Source: Longimicrobiales bacterium (GTDB lineage: Bacteria > Gemmatimonadota > Gemmatimonadetes > Longimicrobiales > Gaopeijiaceae). Taken from it: a stretch of DNA of 64,000 nt. Numbering within the stretch: the stretch's first letter is position 1; every line of letters begins with the position of its first letter. A program made the position numbers and the translations under genes. The notes under the pieces were generated by a model. It saw nothing but the letters and a program-made list of their open reading frames with translations, was not told the origin of the DNA and searched no databases. Positions 45,124 through 53,025 of this stretch are shown here, piece after piece. The DNA is taken from assembly GCA_028823235.1 (NCBI GenBank), contig JAPKBW010000003.1, forward strand, positions 124,001 to 188,000, written 5' to 3'.

Positions 45124-45732
45124 TTACCGCTCACCAACCTTCATGCGCGCAAACCGGGAAATCTGGATCTTCTCACCCACGGTGGAAGACACCTCGGTGA
45201 TGAGTTGCTCAACCGTCTTGTCCGGATCCTTTACGAACGGCTGCGCAAGCAGAGTGCTCTCCTTGAAGAACTTTTGCAGACGCCCCGCAACCATTTTCGC
45301 CGCAATCTCATCGGGCTTGCCCTCTTCGCGAGCCTGCTCGAGGTACACGGCCTTCTCACGTTCGATCACCTCGGCGTCAATCTCGTCCGGCGAGACCGAT
45401 AGCGGAGCGGTCGACGCGATGTGCATCGCAATATCGCGAGCCAGTGCACGGAAATCATCGGTGTTTGCAACGAAGTCGGTCTCGCAGTTCAACTCCACGA
45501 TCACCGCAGTCTTGTTGTCGAAGTGGATGTAACTCCCGATCACACCCTCCTTCGCAGACTTCTCGGCTCGCTTCGCTGCCTTGGCTGCACCCTTGGCCCG
45601 GAGAAGATCGACGGCCTTCTCAATGTCGCCCTCGGTTTCCGTCAAAGCCTTCTTGCAGTCCATCATGCCCGCGCCAGTCATATCGCGGAGCTTTTTTACG
45701 TCTTTCGCGCTGATCATCGTAGCATCACTCAT
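45124..45732 (-). CDS. tsf: Elongation factor Ts, short form
   Basis: The guanine-nucleotide exchange factor for EF-Tu. ISAKDVKKLRDMTGAGMMDC and KKALTETEGDIEKAVDLLR form the N-terminal UBA-like domain; VELNCETDFVANT is the core motif. At about 202 residues it is the short form with a single core subdomain, as in Thermus, not the 280-residue type of Escherichia coli. The start is uncertain: ATG 45732 (MSDATMISAKD) is chosen, with others at 45738, 45741 and 45762. The gene lies after rpsB across a 158-base spacer with a terminator-like hairpin. Confidence 0.94.
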   Translation of the reverse strand: MSDATMISAKDVKKLRDMTGAGMMDCKKALTETEGDIEKAVDLLRAKGAAKAAKRAEKSAKEGVIGSYIHFDNKTAVIVELNCETDFVANTDDFRALARDIAMHIASTAPLSVSPDEIDAEVIEREKAVYLEQAREEGKPDEIAAKMVAGRLQKFFKESTLLAQPFVKDPDKTVEQLITEVSSTVGEKIQISRFARMKVGER

Positions 45733-45775
45733 CGGCATCATTTCGTTGTCAACGCCCGGCATTCTCCGGGTCGTG

Positions 45776-45819
45776 AAAAGAGGCGGCAGGGCCGTGGTTC
45801 TGGCACCCGCGCCGCCTCT
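45776..45819 (-). terminator. Terminator-like hairpin between rpsB and tsf
   Basis: On the minus strand a perfect 9-base-pair stem (45811-45819 with 45779-45787) with a 23-base loop runs into a short T tract (45776-45779). It lies after rpsB and before tsf. Partial termination between rpsB and tsf is known in Escherichia coli, so this may be an attenuator setting the S2 to EF-Ts ratio. Confidence 0.65.
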
Positions 45820-45890
45820 GTCGAGCCCAGACCTTCCAAGGCTCTCACCTCGCCAGCGAGCCGGCGAGCCAGGGTCGCGAACGACCCATG

Positions 45891-46877
45891 TTACTCGTCG
45901 GCGTTGGCCTTGATCTCCTCGGTGGCCACCTCAGGTGCAGCTTCGCCCTCCGCGACCGAAGCTTCGGCAGCTGGGGCTTCGGCAGTTGAAGTTTCTGAAC
46001 CCTCAGCTACCTCCGCACCGGCCTCACCTTCTTCTCCATCCGAATTCACCTGACCCGCGATCACTTGGGGGCTTGGACGACGCTTCCGGCGAGGACGACG
46101 ACGCTTCGGAGCTTCCTTCTCTGTCGTCTCACCCGTTTCGGTCGAGTACGTTGTGGCCTCGAGCTCGTCCGTCCGGCGCCGCTCGTCGTCGGGTACTTCC
46201 TTACGGGCCGCCGTAATCGTGTCAGTAATCGCCTTGGCGATCAGTGTGACCGAACGGATCGCGTCATCGTTGCCCGGGATCGGATAGTTGATCGGGTCTG
46301 GATCGGCATTCGTATCCGTAATCGCAATGACCGGGATGCCCAGTTTCTGAGCTTCCTTCACTGCAATCCCCTCACGGCGCGCATCCACGACGAACATTGC
46401 TCCGGGGAGTCGCCCCATGTCCTTAACCCCGACCAAGTACTTATCGAGCTTGATACGCTCGCGGTCGAGCATGAGGCGCTCTTTCTTGGTGTAGAACTCC
46501 CAAGAATTCTCCTCACTTCCGCGCTCGAGCTCTTTCAGCCGCCGGATCTGCTGACGAATTGTCTGGAAATTCGTGAGCATACCACCTAGCCAGCGCTCTG
46601 TAACCCAGAAGGAGCCACAGTCTTTAGCCTCCTGCTCAACCACACCCTTGAGCTGCTTCTTGGTGCAGACGAAGAGGACTCGGTCACCGCGGAGTATCAC
46701 CTCGCGAATCGCCTGCTGGGCGACGACAAGACGATCAAGCGTCTTGCGGAGGTCGATGATGTGGATGCCGTTGCGCTCCGCGAAGATGAAAGGCTTCATC
46801 TTCGGATTCCAACGGCGGGTCTGGTGGCCGAAATGAACTCCGGCCTCGAGAAGTTGGTCGAGACGTACGTCAGACAT
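45891..46877 (-). CDS. rpsB: 30S ribosomal protein S2 with long C-terminal extension
   Basis: A 328-residue S2. The core (about 1-230) has LLEAGVHFGHQTRRWNPKMK, RWLGGMLTNFQTIR and MFVVDARREGIAVKEAQKLG. Beyond it is an extension of about 95 residues: a very basic patch (KRRRPRRKRRP) followed by an acidic Glu/Ala-rich tail. Typical S2 is about 230-260 residues, so the tail is an added feature, probably disordered. It is preceded by a hairpin in its leader and followed by a terminator-like hairpin before tsf. Confidence 0.96.
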   Translation of the reverse strand: MSDVRLDQLLEAGVHFGHQTRRWNPKMKPFIFAERNGIHIIDLRKTLDRLVVAQQAIREVILRGDRVLFVCTKKQLKGVVEQEAKDCGSFWVTERWLGGMLTNFQTIRQQIRRLKELERGSEENSWEFYTKKERLMLDRERIKLDKYLVGVKDMGRLPGAMFVVDARREGIAVKEAQKLGIPVIAITDTNADPDPINYPIPGNDDAIRSVTLIAKAITDTITAARKEVPDDERRRTDELEATTYSTETGETTEKEAPKRRRPRRKRRPSPQVIAGQVNSDGEEGEAGAEVAEGSETSTAEAPAAEASVAEGEAAPEVATEEIKANADE

Positions 46878-46896
46878 GTTGTTCGTTTCTCTTATT

Positions 46897-46916
46897 CGGG
46901 GCCGATATACGCCCCG
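46897..46916 (-). promoter_or_regulatory. Hairpin in the rpsB leader
   Basis: A perfect 6-base-pair G/C stem with an 8-base loop lies 19 bases upstream of the rpsB ATG, in the 89-base rpsI-rpsB spacer. S2 represses its own mRNA in several bacteria through leader structure; a regulatory role here is only suggested by position. Confidence 0.4.
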
Positions 46917-46966
46917 GTCAGGATATGACGCGGCCGAAGCCAGCGCCGAATGGGTTTAGCGAATGT

Positions 46967-47365
46967 TTAACGCTTGGAGAACTGGAACCGCTTACGCGCC
47001 TTGGGACGGCCGGGCTTCTTACGCTCGACCTGGCGTGCGTCGCGTGTCAGCATGCCCTTCTCGCGAAGTGCACCCCGGAGTTCTTCATCATGAGCGACAA
47101 GCGCACGGGAAAGTCCCATGCGAACAGCGTCGGACTGCCCAGTCAGGCCACCACCGTGTACACGGACCGTGACATCGAAGGTGCCCTCAAGGTCTGCGAC
47201 CTTGAACGGCTCCTCAATACGGATCTGGTGCGTGGGGCGCGGGAAGTAGTCGGGCATCTCGCGCCCGTTCACGACCCATTTGCCGGTTCCGGGACGTAGA
47301 AGCACGCGGGCCACCGAACGCTTACGGCGTCCGACGGTCTGAATTTGGTTCGTCACATCAGCCAT
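46967..47365 (-). CDS. rpsI: 30S ribosomal protein S9
   Basis: A 132-residue S9 whose C-terminal tail reaches the P-site tRNA. TVGRRKRSVARVLLRPGTG near the N-terminus, GGGLTGQSDAVRMGLSRAL in the middle and the conserved end GRPKARKRFQFSKR (ending in Lys-Arg) are all present. It follows rplM by 14 bases, the universal L13-S9 pair. Confidence 0.97.
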   Translation of the reverse strand: MADVTNQIQTVGRRKRSVARVLLRPGTGKWVVNGREMPDYFPRPTHQIRIEEPFKVADLEGTFDVTVRVHGGGLTGQSDAVRMGLSRALVAHDEELRGALREKGMLTRDARQVERKKPGRPKARKRFQFSKR

Positions 47366-47379
47366 TTCGGTCGTATTCC

Positions 47380-47808
47380 TCAGATGTCCAGGGGCTCGGG
47401 CCGCTGGCCCTGATGGGGATGATCGGTCCCTGCGTAGACCTTCAACTTCTTCTGCAGGGCACGACCGAGTGTGTTCTTGGGCAGCATGCCCTTTACCGCC
47501 AGCTCGATAACGCGCTCAGGGTGTGTCTCGATCATTCGACGGAATGGGATGTGCTTTTCATGGCCCATATATCCGGAATGGCGGAAATAGGTTTTTTGAT
47601 CGGCCTTTTTACCAGTCAGGCGGATCTTCTCGGCGTTCACGACGACGACGTTGTCCCCAGTGTCGAGATGCGGGGTGTACATCGCCTTCCGTTTGCCGCG
47701 AATGATGGAAGCGACTTCTGTCGCGAGCCGCCCGAGCGGCTTGTCGGTCGCGTCTACGAGCCACCAATGGTGCTCGATGTCCGCGGCTTTCGGTGTATAC
47801 GTTTTCAT
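47380..47808 (-). CDS. rplM: 50S ribosomal protein L13
   Basis: A 142-residue L13, an early-assembly large-subunit protein. [40 protein letters not shown] and [12 protein letters not shown] are the hallmarks. Start ATG 47808 ([15 protein letters not shown]) is chosen; the longer ORF begins at 47877, inside the promoter. It heads the rplM-rpsI-rpsB-tsf-pyrH cluster. Confidence 0.97.
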   Translation of the reverse strand: MKTYTPKAADIEHHWWLVDATDKPLGRLATEVASIIRGKRKAMYTPHLDTGDNVVVVNAEKIRLTGKKADQKTYFRHSGYMGHEKHIPFRRMIETHPERVIELAVKGMLPKNTLGRALQKKLKVYAGTDHPHQGQRPEPLDI

Positions 47809-47848
47809 ACCAAGGCTTACGATTGGGCGCTTCTGAAAAGAGCTTCCA

Positions 47849-47877
47849 AAGTTAGACGGGAAGCAAAAAAGCGTCAA
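47849..47877 (-). promoter_or_regulatory. Promoter of the rplM operon
   Basis: On the minus strand TTGACG (47872-47877) and TAACTT (47849-47854) are separated by exactly 17 bases, with transcription expected to begin near 47842, about 34 bases before the rplM ATG. The best sigma-70-type promoter I found in the window. Confidence 0.7.
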
Positions 47878-47994
47878 CGGCCAGACCTCCTTGTGTCATG
47901 CGGGTTTCCGAGGCGCCTTGGCGGGCTGTGCGCGTAGGAGGACGGCGACCGGACAAGTGATGGCTTTCCTGCCCGGTTTCACCTCAGTCGCCGG

Positions 47995-48849
47995 CTACTC
48001 CCGGAAGGTCTCCAAGAAGCGCGATCGCGACGCATGGCGCAGCCGACCCAGCGCCTTTTCCTTGATCTGCCGAATGCGCTCCCGAGTAACCCCCAAGATT
48101 TCACCAATCTCTTCCAGGGTCATCGGGTCCTGATCGTCGAGGCCGAAATACAACCGGAGGATCTTCGCCTCGCGCTCTTTGAGAGACGAGAGGGAATCCT
48201 CGATGGTGGCCTTGAGCGCATGTTCGAACGCTTCTTCTTCCGGACCGGGCGAATATTGATCGGGGAGATAGTCGAGCAGGCGATTGTCTCCACCTGGGGT
48301 CATCGGCGCATCGAGCGACAGGTGCGTATGAGAGATCGCCAGCGTCCGCTCGATCTCTGCCTTCGACACGTCTAGGTCCTCAGCGATCTCGTCTACCGTC
48401 GGCTCGCGCCCCAATTCCTGCAGCAGCGTCGAGGTCCGCCGCCCGATACGATACAGGGCACCGGCACGATTCAGCGGGACTCGAACGATACGGCTCTGCT
48501 CAGCGAGAGCCTGCAGGACCGCCTGTCGGATCCACCAAACGGCATAACTGATGAACTTGATGCCCTTGGTCTCGTCGAACTTATGGGCAGCTCGAATGAG
48601 TCCGAAGTTTCCCTCGTTGATCAGATCCGAGAGCGGCACGCCCTGATTCTGATATTTCTTGGCCACCGAAACGACGAAGCGGAGGTTCGAACGGACCAGC
48701 TTATTGAGCGCTTCTTCATCATCCTGGCGGATGAGCTTCGCGAGGCGCGCTTCCTCTGCCCGGTCGATGAGCGGGTACTGACTGATTTCCTTCAGATATT
48801 GGTCCAGCGAGCCTTCCCGGGAGGAATCTCTGCGGGATGAGAAGGTCAT
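47995..48849 (-). CDS. Short RpoD-like sigma-70 factor
   Basis: A 284-residue primary-type sigma factor. Region 1.2 (SLDQYLKEISQYPLIDRAEE) is near the start, region 2 includes NLRFVVSVAKKYQNQG and DLINEGNFGLIRAAHKFD, with the -10 recognition segment FISYAVWWIRQAVLQAL. Region 3 has GREPTVDEIAEDLDV, and region 4 ends with the helix-turn-helix TLEEIGEILGVTRERIRQIK. Region 1.1 and the non-conserved insert of Escherichia coli RpoD are absent. It may be the main housekeeping sigma of a lineage with a compact RpoD, or a group 2 sigma; the window cannot decide. Confidence 0.9.
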   Translation of the reverse strand: MTFSSRRDSSREGSLDQYLKEISQYPLIDRAEEARLAKLIRQDDEEALNKLVRSNLRFVVSVAKKYQNQGVPLSDLINEGNFGLIRAAHKFDETKGIKFISYAVWWIRQAVLQALAEQSRIVRVPLNRAGALYRIGRRTSTLLQELGREPTVDEIAEDLDVSKAEIERTLAISHTHLSLDAPMTPGGDNRLLDYLPDQYSPGPEEEAFEHALKATIEDSLSSLKEREAKILRLYFGLDDQDPMTLEEIGEILGVTRERIRQIKEKALGRLRHASRSRFLETFRE

Positions 48850-49265
48850 CTAGCGCGCGGGTGGGAAGTGCCGGTACGGGCCTTGTCGGCTCACTGCGGA
48901 TCCGACGCCCTGCGTAGAATCTTAACGATCAGGGAATCGCGCAATGGCTCCGCGCCCCGCGCGGCGTTGAATTCCGCGGGGCAGAAAGGTGCGATCAACG
49001 GATTACCGTTCCCAGCCGAGCCCAACGTACCTTGGAGACCTAGGAAATCGTGGCATCCAACGGATCCTCGAACAAGTAGTACACCATCCAAGGAAGATCG
49101 ACCGTGCCCAGCCATCAAAGCACTCGGTAATGCGGTTGTAGCTAGATCGGGTCCAAGCCATTCGCTCCCATGTCGTCCCGTGTGCTGAGGCGTAGAGACT
49201 ACCGAACGATCGAAGTCCTCTACGCGGCTCCGGACGGGACTGTGTTCAACCCTTAGGGTTCGACT
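48850..49265. other. Spacer between the sigma factor and NtrC-type genes
   Basis: A 416-base stretch without a convincing gene. A minus-strand ORF of 75 codons (48891-49118) has no recognisable similarity or ribosome site. A 7-base-pair G/C hairpin (48955-48961 with 48975-48981) is present without a T-run, and a short AACCC/GGGTT repeat lies near 49248-49260 just after the NtrC stop. The sigma factor promoter is presumably here, but no box pair stands out. Confidence 0.5.
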
Positions 49266-50627
49266 TCAACCCTCTCGGACAAGCTCGTATCGCTCGATCT
49301 TCTTGTAGAGGTTTGACCTTGGCATGTCGATGCGCCGAGCTGTTTCAGCCACGTTCCAGTCATTCTCTCGAAGCTTCTGGAGAATGTAGGCGCGCTCTGC
49401 CCTCTCTTTGAAATCCGAGAAGTTGTCAGTGGAGAGCAGTTCGCCACCGACCCCACCGCCCGCGCTCCGACCGGCCGCCAGCAACTCCACATCTTCGGAC
49501 CGAACGGAATCTCCAGCCGAGAGGATGAGGAGGCGTTCCACAGTGTTTCGAAGTTCGCGAACGTTTCCGGGCCAGGAGAGTGTCCGGAGACGGTCGATCG
49601 CGGCTGTTTCAAAACTCCTGGGGGACATCCCCTCACGCTGCGTCATGATGTCCGTGAAGTGCTGGATCAACATGGGAATGTCATCTCGGCGTTCCCTCAG
49701 CGGCGGCATGTGGATTGGGACGACGTTGAGGCGGTAGTAGAGATCCTCTCTGAAGTCGCCTTCGTCGATCTGACGTTCGAGCTCCTTGTTCGTCGCGGCT
49801 ATGACTCGCACGTCGACCTGGACCGCCTTTGAGCCGCCGACACGTGTAATCACCCCCTGCTCAAGTGCCCGCAGCACCTTCGCCTGGGCATCTTTAGACA
49901 TGTCCCCGATCTCGTCGAGGAAGAGCGTCCCGCCATCTGCCTGTTCAAACTTGCCCGCTCGATTGGCAACCGCGCCCGTGAAGGAACCCTTCACGTGCCC
50001 GAATAGCGCCGACTCGATGAGTTCCGACGGGATCGCGGCGCAGTTCACCTCGATGAACGGCCTCGCCTCACGCGAAGACAGGCGGTGAATCGCCCGGGCA
50101 ACGAGCTCTTTACCCGTCCCGTTTTCCCCCGTGACGAGAACCCGGGCGTCCGTCGGGGCTACCCGCTCAACGCGCTCCAGTACCTGCCGGACAGGGTACG
50201 ACGTACCGACAATCTCGTAACGACTCTCAACCTGACTTCTCAGGTCGGCCATACTCTGGGTGAGCCCCCTCAGCTGGAGGGCCCTGCGTAACGTCACAAG
50301 GAGTCGATCGGTGTCGAGTGGCTTCTCGAGAAAATCGTAGGCGCCTTTCCTCGTCGCCTCGACCGCAGTGTCGATCGTGCCGTGTCCGGAGATCATGATC
50401 ACAAGGGCGCTCGGATCATCCTCCCGAAGTCGGGCCAGGACGTCTAGGCCATCGAGCCCCGGCATCTTCACATCGAGGAAGATGACATCGGGCCGAAAGT
50501 CCACCGCGAGGGCGATCCCATCAGGACCATCTTCCGCGGCTAGAACCTCATGCCCCTCGTATTCGAATACCTGAACGAGGGCGTCACGGATGCCGCTTTC
50601 GTCATCGACTACAAGTAAGCGTGCCAT
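49266..50627 (-). CDS. NtrC-family sigma-54-dependent response regulator
   Basis: A 453-residue activator in three parts. A receiver domain has phospho-Asp 52 in IFLDVKMPG. The AAA+ domain has Walker A GENGTGKE at 167-174, the sigma-54 contact loop GSFTGA at 214-219 (usually GAFTGA) and Walker B GGTLFLDEIGDM. A Fis-type helix-turn-helix lies at the C-terminus (NVAETARRIDMPRSNLYKKI). It should activate sigma-54 promoters. Layout is NtrX-like, and a large NtrY-type kinase is encoded about 6.6 kb upstream. It is last in the thpR-hypothetical-ntrC set, 36 bases after the hypothetical gene. Confidence 0.93.
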   Translation of the reverse strand: MARLLVVDDESGIRDALVQVFEYEGHEVLAAEDGPDGIALAVDFRPDVIFLDVKMPGLDGLDVLARLREDDPSALVIMISGHGTIDTAVEATRKGAYDFLEKPLDTDRLLVTLRRALQLRGLTQSMADLRSQVESRYEIVGTSYPVRQVLERVERVAPTDARVLVTGENGTGKELVARAIHRLSSREARPFIEVNCAAIPSELIESALFGHVKGSFTGAVANRAGKFEQADGGTLFLDEIGDMSKDAQAKVLRALEQGVITRVGGSKAVQVDVRVIAATNKELERQIDEGDFREDLYYRLNVVPIHMPPLRERRDDIPMLIQHFTDIMTQREGMSPRSFETAAIDRLRTLSWPGNVRELRNTVERLLILSAGDSVRSEDVELLAAGRSAGGGVGGELLSTDNFSDFKERAERAYILQKLRENDWNVAETARRIDMPRSNLYKKIERYELVREG

Positions 50628-50663
50628 GTCGGATTTCGGTTGTGGGCGGAGGTCACCAACGTG

Positions 50664-51392
50664 TTAGGGACTACCACTCCCATCTACCGCGCGATCCAGG
50701 ATTGGTTCGGCGCGCTCAAGAACCAGTAGCCCATCTCTCACCAGCACAGACGTGATTCCGTTGGGCCAAGGGAGCTGAATCGCGGGGACCCCGCGCGCCA
50801 TATCTGATGTTTGTCGTGCCGGCACGCCCTGGGCAAGGCCACCCGGAAGCTCGGCAACGATCGCCGCAATAACACCTCTTGGAAGGGATATGTGGGACAC
50901 ACGCGCGTGGTCGATCTGGAAGGCGACTCCACCGGGGCCATTGCGGATGACGCGCCCCCGCAGCGTGACGTCCAGGGTATCAGGGAGCACGCCAAGCACG
51001 GACCCAAGGTCCGCGCTCGCAGACAACGCGTCTCGTGACGCCCGGGCGTCGAGGTGAACCTCACTTCCCATGATCCGGACCCTCGGGGCAGTAATACCCG
51101 ACGGCAGAAGCCCGGACGCGGCGTGCCTGAGAAGGGCCGTCAACTCGGGGCCATCCAGCGTCATGCGGTCGTCAGCATTCCCCGTGCTGAAGAGCTGAAC
51201 GCGATCAACCATCGTCGCGGCGACCCGGGGGCCCGCATCAACCGGGGCATCAGGAGTTTCGTCTTCGAACTGCACGGAGGGGTTAAGAGCAGGCGCCCGA
51301 TGTTCCGCCAAGCGAATAACACCGAGCAGAGCCGCACCGACCGCGAGTGCTAGGCCGGGAATCCACGGTCGCCGTGCCATGGAGGACATCAC
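50664..51392 (-). CDS. Membrane-anchored or secreted protein of unknown function
   Basis: A 242-residue protein with an N-terminal hydrophobic helix (about residues 12-28) that could be an anchor or uncleaved signal. The mature part begins with a Pro/Asp/Glu-rich stretch and then a beta-rich domain with regular Val/Leu strands (SEVHLDARASRDALSASADL; DTLDVTLRGRVIRNGPGGVA; VSHISLPRGVIAAIVAELPG). The pattern recalls lipid-binding LmeA/DUF2993-type domains, but I do not recognise it firmly. It overlaps thpR by 4 bases and precedes the NtrC-type gene by 36. Confidence 0.65.
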   Translation of the reverse strand: MMSSMARRPWIPGLALAVGAALLGVIRLAEHRAPALNPSVQFEDETPDAPVDAGPRVAATMVDRVQLFSTGNADDRMTLDGPELTALLRHAASGLLPSGITAPRVRIMGSEVHLDARASRDALSASADLGSVLGVLPDTLDVTLRGRVIRNGPGGVAFQIDHARVSHISLPRGVIAAIVAELPGGLAQGVPARQTSDMARGVPAIQLPWPNGITSVLVRDGLLVLERAEPILDRAVDGSGSP

Positions 51393-51952
51393 GCGGAGGC
51401 CAGCCGAGCCCGGGAAAGCACGCTGTATCGGGCATCCCCCGGTGAAAGCTGACTCCGCATCAGGTCGATCGTGCGCACCTTGACTTCGACCTCGAGGTCC
51501 AGGTCAGCCAGCACAGTGTCGAGCCCGCGGAAGACCCCAGCGCCCCTCGCTTCGTGCGCCCGGCCCAGTGTGATGTGGGGATGGAACGCCCTCGTTTCAG
51601 CTCGGAACCCGACATCTCCCAGTGCCCATTCCAGTTCCTGCTTCATGCACCGGAACTCTGAACTAGCTCTTGCGCCGATCCAGATCACATCTGGATGGCG
51701 GACCGTCGGGAACCCGCCGAATCCAGCAAGTGTGGTGGTGAACGACCGAGTCCCCGTCGCCACCCGCTCGAGTGCTTCCTCGATCACAGGAATACGCCCG
51801 GGACGCACCTCACCCAGAAATTTCAAAGTGATGTGGAAACTGTCGGGCTCGATCCACCGGACCGGTAGGTCACCTTCGCGAAGATCCCGAACGGCGCGAT
51901 GAACGCGGGTCCGTTGCTTCTTCGGAATGTTGATGCCAACGAAGACGCGCAT
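51389..51952 (-). CDS. thpR: RNA 2',3'-cyclic phosphodiesterase
   Basis: A 187-residue 2H phosphoesterase. The two catalytic HxT motifs are FHITLKFLGE near residue 39 and FHPHITLGR near 131, with the family N-terminus MRVFVGINIP. ThpR opens 2',3'-cyclic phosphates on RNA to 2'-phosphates; its biological role in bacteria is not settled. It overlaps the next hypothetical gene by 4 bases. Confidence 0.92.
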   Translation of the reverse strand: MRVFVGINIPKKQRTRVHRAVRDLREGDLPVRWIEPDSFHITLKFLGEVRPGRIPVIEEALERVATGTRSFTTTLAGFGGFPTVRHPDVIWIGARASSEFRCMKQELEWALGDVGFRAETRAFHPHITLGRAHEARGAGVFRGLDTVLADLDLEVEVKVRTIDLMRSQLSPGDARYSVLSRARLASA

Positions 51953-52044
51953 GAACGCTGGTCGAAGGGGCTGACTCGTCGATCCTCAGCGGAGGGACGA
52001 TGGAGCTTGGTCCCCCCAACCTAGCGATCCGGCGAGAGGCTGCG

Positions 52045-53025
52045 CTACACCTCAGGGGGTGTGGACGGCTCTTCGGGAACTTCCAGGGAAGCATCGGGAT
52101 CCGTCGCCAGCGCCTCCCGCGAGAAGTTGATGCGTTGCGTCGGATACGCCAAAGCCACGTCTGGATGCTCGCCAAAAGCGTCGAGGAGTCGCTCCCAAAG
52201 TTGGCTCGCGCTGCCCCGTCGCTCGCGGGGCCGGCACAGGTAGCGGAGGGTAAGCATCACTCCGCTCCCTTCAACCGTAACGTACACAAGTGGGGTGAGC
52301 GTCCGGTAGCGAATCAGAAAGCGCTGATCGCCGCTCTTCGGAGCGGCGTTCGCTTCACGGGTGATCTCGACCGTGAGATCGGCAGCGAGTGACTCGATCA
52401 CCTCTTTCGCCTTCCTCCAGTCACTCTCGAACGTGATCAGCACAGCTAGCTCGTTCCACAGATACGGGAAGCCAGCCACGTAGTTAGCTAGCGGCTTCGT
52501 GAACACAGCTGCGTTCGGAATGTGAATCAGGCGTCCGGTACTCTGGTCAGCGCTGACCCAATTTCCGATTTCCATGATCGTGAATTGGAAAAGACTTCGG
52601 TCGACCACGTCCCCAGCATGGTCTCCGATCTGAATTCGGTCTCCAAGCTCGAACGGTCTTCGCCAAGCGATAAACGCCCAGCCGGCAAGGTCTGCCACCA
52701 GGTCCTTCAGTGAAATCGCAAGACCGGCCGATAGCAGCCCTAGGAACGTCCCGACGGAACGCAGTGCCGTGAACCACACCTGCGTGAGGAAGAGCGCCGC
52801 AATCGCAAAAGCAACATTAGCCGAGGCCTTGGCCCAGCGATACCTGAGTTCCTGGTCTTCGACGCGCCTGTTTACCAGCGCAAGGACCGCCCGGCGGGCG
52901 ATAAACACTCCCAGAACAACCAGCACCGAAAGAATGGTATTGGTCTGTATCTCTAGGCCCACACCCGGGATCAGGCTGAAGTCGGAGTCTCCGCCGACCG
53001 GCGTCTGCAGAACCACAGTGCTCAA
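52045..53025 (-). CDS. MscS-family mechanosensitive channel
   Basis: A 326-residue membrane protein with about four hydrophobic helices (near residues 25-45, 65-85, 95-115 and 118-135), a pore-helix region FLGLLSAGLAISLKDLVADL, and the MscS beta domain with LGDRIQIGDHAGDVVDRSLF and IHIPNAAVFTKPLANY. The C-terminal alpha/beta domain ends in a Pro/Glu-rich tail. It releases solutes on osmotic downshift. It overlaps the EamA transporter gene by 4 bases. Confidence 0.9.
   Translation of the reverse strand: MSTVVLQTPVGGDSDFSLIPGVGLEIQTNTILSVLVVLGVFIARRAVLALVNRRVEDQELRYRWAKASANVAFAIAALFLTQVWFTALRSVGTFLGLLSAGLAISLKDLVADLAGWAFIAWRRPFELGDRIQIGDHAGDVVDRSLFQFTIMEIGNWVSADQSTGRLIHIPNAAVFTKPLANYVAGFPYLWNELAVLITFESDWRKAKEVIESLAADLTVEITREANAAPKSGDQRFLIRYRTLTPLVYVTVEGSGVMLTLRYLCRPRERRGSASQLWERLLDAFGEHPDVALAYPTQRINFSREALATDPDASLEVPEEPSTPPEV

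Noticed and set aside
44423-45532. Plus-strand ORF of 369 codons
   Set aside because: Antisense to pyrH and tsf; composition is that of a shadow frame.
48891-49118. Minus-strand ORF of 75 codons between the sigma factor and NtrC-type genes
   Set aside because: No ribosome site, no recognisable similarity, and a composition not clearly different from noncoding DNA.
49244-49264. tRNA T-loop-like GGTTCGA near the NtrC stop
   Set aside because: No acceptor, D or anticodon arms can be formed around it; it is a short AACCC/GGGTT repeat.
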